Shown: positions 56,741 to 64,000 of the stretch, piece after piece
Position numbering within the stretch: the first letter of the stretch is position 1
Layout of the letters: each line of letters opens with the position of its first letter
Source: Adiantum capillus-veneris
Lineage: Eukaryota; Streptophyta; Polypodiopsida; Polypodiales; Pteridaceae
Direction of reading: 5' to 3'
Length of the DNA stretch: 64,000 bases
Assembly (NCBI GenBank): GCA_014529385.2
Contig: CM043945.1
Coordinates: 93,812,612 to 93,876,611, forward strand
The notes under the pieces: model-generated
The model's database searches: none
The model's input: the letters and a program-made list of their open reading frames with translations, nothing else
What the model was told of the DNA's origin: nothing
Translations under genes and position numbers: made by a program

Positions 56741-59490
56741 GGGCTTGATATTGGTTCTTAGACACTTGGGTCATTGTGGACAAGTCAATAATAAGGGAGA
56801 GTGCAACACATAGCACAAATTGGGTTCTAACCATTTAGAAATTTTCTCGGGTTTTAGGTCGCTCGAGGTATGGTAAGACGCGTGTACATATAAAACATGC
56901 CGAACTCTTGAACATTTTTCCATAAGCCCCTTCAACAAGACACAACATATGATCCATGACATGAATACACAATCAAGAAGATTGGGTTGAAGTGGTACTT
57001 GTTAGCAAATGAAGTTAGCAGTATAGGACATGTGTGCAAGATCATGAAAGTGACAAATTGTGGAATTCACCTCTAGGGTCTCTGAGTGGTTCCATGCATC
57101 TTCTAAGACTCTCCATGAGTGCTTTCATGGAGGCATTGCTCAGGGTCCACCTCAAAATAGGTAAGGGTAGCACGTAAAATCACTCTTAGGGGTTTTTTAT
57201 ATTCCAAAGAGCTACATATTATACATGTACGAGGGGGGTTAGAAAAAAAATATTTAAAGGTTTATGAAAGGAAAGGGGTGTTTTACTTCATGAGGAAGTG
57301 CCCCCCCCCCGTGCGCCCCGCCCCTCCCGGGACGTTGGAGCAATGCAATGCCAAAATTTTCAAAGGCGTCAAATGTGAAATACGGCAATGAGTGACTATA
57401 CACAATAAAGAAAGGAAGGTATTATGAAAATGAACTCACCCATACACTTTGGAAAGATATTCTTAGATATGGCCATCACCATCAAAATTAAGGTAGATGA
57501 TTCCATGAACCTCCCATGGCAATTGCACTAATACTTTGAGAGATTGTTGAATACATCAAAAAACACTCAATGATCCCTAGAGGAAAAAAAAGATACAAAA
57601 AATGAATAATAATGAGAATATGTAATCTTTTATTCATATAAATGCCATATGTACACCTATCAATAATGAGAATAAACATAACTAAATATTTTGATACATC
57701 CGCTTCTCCAAAAATATTTGAGTGTTCTTAGGTTCGTTGCTATTCTCACCCTTAAAAAATTCAAACCATAAGCTATCCTTCAACCACACCCCAGTAAACA
57801 TATTTGTGACAAAGTCTTGAGATTAGGGAGGATACAAAAAAAAGCATTGATAGTGTTGGCATACTAATGATAGTGTTAATTACACAAGGGAGATAAAGTA
57901 GAATGTGAACACAAAAGTAGATTGATTGATACTTGCATTTAATGTGTACAAAAGAGCTCATTATATAGATCTAGTGCAAGCTTATTATTAGGCATCATTG
58001 ATGACATCATACCTTTGGTGCCTTTTTTCACATGTAACCACATGTTTCTTTGCCACCTATGCATCATATGTTATATCACCTATGTATCCTAGTAGGATAG
58101 AGGGAGATACACACCATCATAGGACAAAGCCCACAATTCCCAACAACCCTTCTCTTGGGGTTTGGACTATGACGATAGAAAATAAATATGCTAATCCAGG
58201 CTAACCATCATCCCCAATCCAAGAGATAAGGATCTCACTGACGTGATCACGATCGTGTCATTACATTAATAATACTAGTAATTACACAAGAAAAAGATGT
58301 GATCACGTTAATTGTTACATGATCCTAATGATGACCTGCAAAAACCAATAGAGAAGGTTAGCCCATCGGGTTTCATCATTTTTCCTTTGGGCTCGTCAGT
58401 CTTTTTTATTTTCTTGGCGGGTCCGCCGGGTAGAGGACATTGCCCAGCGGGTTTGCCGAGAAAATAAAAAATCCCGATGGATGTAATTATATAAAGGAAA
58501 ACCTCTTCTAACCTTGTCACTTTGACTAAGCAAATCCTTGCGGAGTGTATCCGAGCACCATGTATAGCCATCTCCTTGTGAATTGACCTAAGGTTACAAT
58601 GTCACAAGTTTTTTTTTTTTGGGGCCGGACGTGTTTATTAATTTGGTAATCATTTCTAAAAATATTTAAATCCTTCACTGAACATAAAGGTACAAAGCCA
58701 AAACAATTGAGAATTTAGAGAGTCATGATCATTGCGACGAAGCCATTGGTCCATAAAAGGGCCGAAGTTGGTTTTAGAAGGTGGGCATATGTAAATGATG
58801 AGTCAATAGTCAAGGGTTAGATGTCCTGTACTAGTGTATTGGGTATATAAAGATCCTTAAAGTCTTGCATTTTTCACCATCATAGATTTGAGTTGATATA
58901 CATTGTCACTGGAAAATATGAGAGCTATAATTGTTAATTGGTTGAAAATAGATTTGATATATTGAATTGGATGCATAAGGGGGCTGATATCCTTGATTGG
59001 GTACAAGTAGTCCTCAATTGTGTGATTCTATTGAAGATTTCATTGCCTTGTTTTATTCATTGGTTTATATAGGGGGTGCATTATGTATTATGAGAGATTG
59101 TTGGTGCATGACTTGATCAATCATAGATATTATTGCTTTCGTATGTGTTTTGTAAATAAATATCACCGTTTTAGTGTAGAAGTTGATTATTCTTTTTGTA
59201 TCATTTGAAAATAGATGTGTCTTATTATATCAGCATATTTATAATTGCATTGACAAATTCATAGCATTGTTGTATTCATAATGCCATGTAGAGAGTACAT
59301 TGCAATGTGTATGTTTGCTCACAACATATGTAATCAATATGTGGATTGACTAGAGTGCATTGCAAATCTCATATTGAGTAGACTTGATTATTTTCTTAGT
59401 AATTGTTTTTCTAATACATATTGAAAAGAAGAAAAATGTCTTTAAAACTTAACATCTAGTTCTTATGCCTTCAATTTTAAATTGAAAGCA
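56741..59490. other. No recognisable gene; contains an inverted repeat and a C-rich patch
   Basis: A C-rich patch (57300-57335), a poly-T run (58611-58620) and an imperfect inverted repeat at 58403-58471 are the only notable items. The open frames are short and without motifs. Confidence 0.4.
58403..58471. repeat. Imperfect inverted repeat (hairpin), 27-28-bp arms
   Basis: 58403-58430 (TTTTTATTTTCTTGGCGGG...) pairs with 58444-58471 (...GCCGAGAAAATAAAAA) with a few mismatches and a 13-base loop. It may be a foldback element remnant or a transcript hairpin. Confidence 0.65.
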
Positions 59491-61756
59491 ATGGAGAAAA
59501 ATGTCGGCACAAGCAGTACGAAGAAGGCTAAGAAAGAAAAGCCCATGGCAAAGAGTGGGATTATTCTCATAACATATGCGGTTGATATATGGAGTGGTAA
59601 TGTAAATTTTTCTTCACTACAAAATCAGGTGGTGCACCACGTTTTAGGACCATTTTTCGGGTAGCATTAAAAAGAATTGTAAGAAATGTGGACATCCTCA
59701 GGTACCTCCAATTGCAAAGCGTTTAGGGGAAGAGCTCACCAAAAAGGGTAGCAAGAGACAACAGATACATAGCTCTGTTATGTATGCATATCAAGAGTAG
59801 TTAGAGCCAAACATTAACTTTGTTGATCTAGTGTTAACACCAACTAACCCTGTAGAAAAACTTGCATAGGGAAAGGAAATGTCAAGCAGTGTTCCTTTTA
59901 AGCATCACAATGAAGGTGGACTTGGGCAAATGTGTCAAAAATCATTTCATCAAAGCTTTTGAATGCAGTCTCTAGAAGAAGCTCAAACCGCACTCGCCAA
60001 AGCGATTTTTTTCAATGGACTTGCTCTAGTCATGGTAGACAACAATCATTGGAAGGCCACATGGAAGAAAATTGGTGAGTTTGGCTTAGGATTTTCAGCC
60101 CTTTTGTATCACACAATATGAAATGATCTCTTGGACAAATGCTACATTGAAGTCAAAGAGCATGTTTCCAAAATAATACTTGAGAATATTTCGCTTTTAG
60201 GATGCACATTTGTGAGTGATTGTTGGTCTTATGTTCAAAGAAGACCATTGATCAATGTAATGCTGGTTTTTCCAAGGGGAGAAACGTTTATAAAGGAAAT
60301 TGACAATTTTGGTGCGATTAAAAGTGGCAAATACATTCTTGAGGTCTTGATTAATGTAATTAAAGAAATTGGTCTTGAACATGTCGTTCAAGTAGTCATG
60401 GACAATGCAAAGAGCTGTAAAAATGCTAGAAAAGTATTTAAAAATAAAGTGCTTTCCACATATTTTTTCCAATGGCTATAATACACACAGCTTTAACTTG
60501 GTGCTGAAGGATTGGTACACTAGTAAAAAAACCACATGGTTTGCAAAAATGATTGACACAACGCGACAAGTTGTGAAGTTCATAATAAAACGACAAAGAG
60601 TGCTTGATTTGTACAGAATGTGCATATCAGTGATGTTGAAACTTCCTGCTGAAACTCAATTTTGTACTCACTTTTATACATTGAAATCAATTCTCCAAAA
60701 TAAGTGTGCCATGATTGACACTTTCAATTGCACGACCTTTGACGGATAGCAGCTTGAGCAGAAAGAAAAAGTGAAAGAGAAAATTACATGTCTACATGAG
60801 CCTGCTTGGTAGAGGAGTGTAATAGATGCAAACTATGTAATGATGACCATTATGTTCTCAACTCACAACCTTGATCAAAACACGCCAAATATGGGCAAAG
60901 TGTGGATGACATGGTGGTCAGTCCAATAAAGTCCTGAAAATCCTAAGGAGCTAAAAGAGTTTGTAGTAGAGAGGAGTGGTGACTACCATTCTTTGTAAAC
61001 AATGAAGAATTTTGGCCAAGTATTTTCATACAAGATGGATGAGTGCTCATAGTTCACTCCATAGTGTAGCTTACATGCTCAATCCATAGTATTGGAATTT
61101 TGATCTAATGTCCAATACAGAGGTGGTTAGCAATTTCTATCACGTGGTTAACATGTTCTACTCCAATGTTCAGGACTGAATTGATTGAATCAAAGAAATG
61201 AGTGCATTTAGACTAAAAGAAGCTCCTTTTGCAAATGATTTTGCACACTCAATGGCAAAAGAGCAACCTGCATGGAAGTGGTGGATGATGAATGGTGGAG
61301 AGCATTACTTGACCTTACGTCCCCTTGCAATGAAAGTACTAGCACAATGTGCAACAAACTCAAGTTTAGAGAGAAACTAGAGTATGTAAAAGTATATTCA
61401 TAGCACTATTTGCAACAAATTATTAGCAAAAAAAAGTAGAAAAATTATTGTATATGTTTTGCAACAAAACGATATTGCATTACATCGAAAGTGCTGGCTA
61501 CGAGGAGAAAATGCCAATCTAGGTATATGATTGTTAAAACAAATACGAAGAAGAGTTCAATGTTGGTGTATCGCAATGGTATATAGAAAAAATAGAAGAG
61601 AATTTGATAATAGATGTGGAAATTGAATTACAAGAAGACCCACAATACTTAGCTTCAGAATAAGATAAAAACTTCATAGATTCAATATAGCTTGAGAGCA
61701 TAATGAAGATTGTGTCAAAAACCATTATGAAAGAGCTTGTATTCGACGTGTTTTAA
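59491..61756 (+). pseudogene. hAT-superfamily (DUF659-type) transposase pseudogene
   Basis: Plant hAT cut-and-paste transposase. It starts at ATG 59491 with a Lys-rich N-terminus and a degenerate BED-like region (CKKCGHPQVPP near 59690, frame-shifted). ALAKAIFFNGLALVMVDNNH near 60000 precedes the DUF659 block (60131-60481): GCTFVSDCWSYVQRRPLINV, IKEIGLEHVVQVVMDNAKS, with both Asp positions. After a frameshift come PHIFSNGYNTHSFNLVLKDW, MIDTTRQVVKFI and LPAETQFCTHFYTLKSIL. The C-terminal dimerisation block (61240-61380) has WKWWMMNGGEHYLTLRPLAM and QCATNSSLERN, the signature that usually contains the catalytic Glu. Several stops and frameshifts make it inactive. Terminal repeats were not found. 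Confidence 0.88.
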
Positions 61757-61802
61757 TCATATACAACGCTTTATAGTATCAATTATACATAATCTATCGA
61801 TC

Positions 61803-62299
61803 TCAACCGTTATGCTCAGAACCTTCATCTTCGTTACCAAATAGATTTCTAATTGTGCTAGGGGTGTCTTGGCGGGCTTGCTTGAATTTATACTCATTTT
61901 TCATGCCAAACATATAATACATTCCTTGTGGAATATCTTGTGGACATATTTCACACCAGCTACTATTTTTCGTGAAACAAAATAAACACACGATGTGATA
62001 ATAATGACCACATGCCAATGTATATAATCCACTCCATTTATCAAAATTCTTGTAGCATACGGGAAGTCTGAACACTAGGAAGATCAAGATGCATTTGATT
62101 GTGATGTGGGAACCAACTCTAGATGCAAGATGAGGTGATTAGTGTGTGTCCCTTGTATAGGTGGAGGATTCACTTGTTGTGTCAAATTCTGAATATTCTT
62201 GCTTAAGTGATGAATTCTTTTCTCCATTCGCACCTGGGATGCTTGGGGTGTTTGGGTTATTAGAGATAGCCGTGTTATTTTTGCAATTTTTTTTACCAA
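61803..62299 (-). pseudogene. RING-H2-like fragment after a coiled-coil-like stretch
   Basis: Minus-strand frame 61803-62087 contains LPVCYKNF, then LACGHYYHIVCLFCF and SSWCEICPQ, the spacing of a RING-H2 zinc finger (C-H-H-C and CX2C). The first Cys of the first pair is replaced by Leu. Upstream, in another frame (62084-62299), MEKRIHHLSKNIQNLTQQV looks coiled-coil-like. This may be the end of a ubiquitin-ligase-like gene or transposon-captured piece, or an unrelated zinc finger. It has no evident promoter side or complete ORF. Confidence 0.45.
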
Positions 62300-62431
62300 T
62301 TTTGTCGTTAAAATATCTTTCTCCTTTTTTAATTATATGTTTGTCCCTTCAACTATCAATGCCAGCTCATCCCATTTGAATGTGACACGACTCTCCCTGA
62401 TATCATGGGTGGCTACAATTGTCTCCTTTAA

Positions 62432-63769
62432 CACTAGAATGGTAACCTAACAGGACATAAAAGTGTCCTTTCAGGGTTTTGGGAAAAAATTCCAAAACCA
62501 TAGTAGATCCACTCATTTTGAAAAATCCTTTCATGAGCTTATAGTTCAATAACTACTACATATGGAAAAAATGATAAACTTGTAATTTTTCTCATCCCTT
62601 GGTCACTACGAGCCTCCAAAGTTGATGGACCAGTGCATTTTGCCCAAAACAACAATTTCTTACGGTTGATTGCATATAAATAAGAGTGGAGATTTTTGTA
62701 GGACATGAGATAAAATGCCCCGTTAACTTCAATGGGTTGGTGGCCAAAACATATGGTTTCTTTTACCTCACTAATTTCTTTTTGGGCAAAAAAAATGGGT
62801 ACAAAAAAGTTGCATTTTTTCCATTCTGCGGACCTATCATGAAAGTTTCTATAGTCATGCTCAATACAAATACTATATATATGTTTTCTTAGTTCCCTTT
62901 AGGCCTCTGGATTCAAAAGGAGCCATGGAGCATGTCAAAAGGATAATGGATCTCTTACAATTGGAACCTTGGGGACAATGATAAAGTGCTAAATACAGCA
63001 AACATGAAAAAACTGGGTTTAGCATTATGACCTCTAGAAACTCATAGAAACTACTCAATATCTAGCCAAGTTTGTAGTCTATGATTAGATATGGTCACTA
63101 CCTACAAAATACACACAATTGGCCTAAGAAACTAGCAATATTGAGAAAGTTATACTTGCTACTCTAAAATGTATCGTATTCTTTAGCAATCAAAAAACTC
63201 AACCATCATCATATACTATGCTATATAGCATATTAGGTCCCCCAAAACTCAAGGAAGATTAGATTTATGTTATACATTACACTTACACAATCAAAATTGA
63301 ATTTGGATATTAAGAAAGCCACCAAAAAAAATCATAAAAGTGCTAATCTTGGCCAAAAAACAGGATTATGCAATTCTTGTAAATTGGTCATAACTTTCAA
63401 TTTTAACACTAGGCTCTCCCTACAAGCATCAAACATGTTGAGAACTATGAAGGCCTAACCTCTAGCCATCTAAACCTCACAAACATGAAGTTTAGAGTGG
63501 TATAGTTGCCAAAAATTGAAAAAAAGCCAAAAACAGGACCCGTTTTTTCACACAGTTTAGGTTCAAAATGTTGTGCAAGAGTAAGGTTAATGGTGAGATC
63601 GATACTCAAAAAAAAATGATAAGTTTTTTTCAGCTCATAAGGCAACTTTGTGGATATATAGCACCTAGAAATTCATTTTCATACTCTTCAAATAATTCAA
63701 GCAAAATGGTCACTTAACAAGACACAAAAGTGTCCAAGGACATAAAAGTGTCCTGTTACCATTCTAGTG
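62432..63769 (+). mobile_element. piggyBac-like MITE, copy 3 (TTAA-flanked)
   Basis: 1338 bp. The left end CACTAGAATGGTAACC and, reversed from the right, CACTAGAATGGTAACAGG form inverted repeats. TTAA lies at 62428-62431 and 63770-63773. It has the same orientation as copy 2. Near the right end the GACA(C/T)AAAAGTGTCC box is present twice in tandem (63721-63752). Internal open frames (62873-63058 minus, 63445-63645 minus) have counterparts in the other copies only because the DNA is similar; no transposase is encoded. Confidence 0.88.
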
Positions 63770-63773
63770 TTAA

Positions 63774-64000
63774 GGAAAAGTCTGGTTGCTGCACAAAATG
63801 TACATACAAAATTTTTACAAAATTAAATGTACAATCTGCATTGTGCAATGGATGGACAAAACCTCCAAGTAGATAATCTCAACGTTATCTTTGATCTCTT
63901 GGTGAAGGCACTTCGATACTTTCCACCGTGCTTTTGTTATCTCCGCATCCTCACAAGGCCATATTGTTTTAATCATATCCTTGTTCACTTATTTATTGAT
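63774..64000. other. No supported feature
   Basis: Sequence after the third MITE; no coding motif seen before the window ends. Confidence 0.4.

Overview
The window is plant nuclear DNA made almost entirely of transposable elements and tandem repeats; I find no convincing intact host gene. Supporting evidence for a plant: a Ty1/copia element with an initiator-Met-type primer site, a Ty3/gypsy element with a second RNase H before its integrase (Tat-type), an En/Spm-type TNP2 relic, a DUF659-type hAT relic, a Mutator-like element with 9-bp target duplications, and very long GA/CT arrays. The species cannot be read from this. A fragment of an unusual gypsy type and a piggyBac-like transposase make a large-genome non-flowering plant my weak guess.

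Layout. 530-2265 (minus) is a decayed piggyBac-like transposase. 3230-4680 is a degenerate repeat of about 280 bp carrying a palindrome. 4772-6285 is the first of three copies of a CACTA-ended, non-autonomous element; the others are 29717-31046 and 62432-63769. Two of the three sit between TTAA duplications, which is the piggyBac target signature. 7690-9636 is a CACTA TNP2 relic and 10738-11640 is a gypsy RT/RNase H relic.

12802-44190 is one old LTR retrotransposon, bounded by a perfect 5-bp duplication (AGCCA) and inflated to 31.4 kb by nested insertions. The host element is minus-oriented, has about 0.92-kb LTRs, and shows no reverse transcriptase. It carries a broken, unidentified coding region with a zinc-knuckle-like motif and a repeated module. 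A 16-kb Tat-type gypsy element (15035-31087) is inserted in it; one of that element's LTRs holds a 3.6-kb Mutator-like element (15835-19478) and the other holds a piggyBac-like MITE (29717-31046). A young copia element (37578-43084, TSD GTAGG) is inserted separately.

45480-46790 is a 75-bp satellite whose unit contains a palindrome with two CACGTG cores and which reads as an open 25-residue repeat on the minus strand. It is interrupted by four tandem units of about 2.4 kb (46786-56097) and resumes in degraded form to about 56740. 59491-61756 is a hAT transposase pseudogene, followed by a RING-like fragment on the minus strand and the third piggyBac-like MITE.

The genes do not form a pathway. 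The window is a record of successive insertions whose order can be read from the nesting. The most unusual signal is the co-occurrence, in plant DNA, of a piggyBac-type transposase relic and a TTAA-flanked MITE family.
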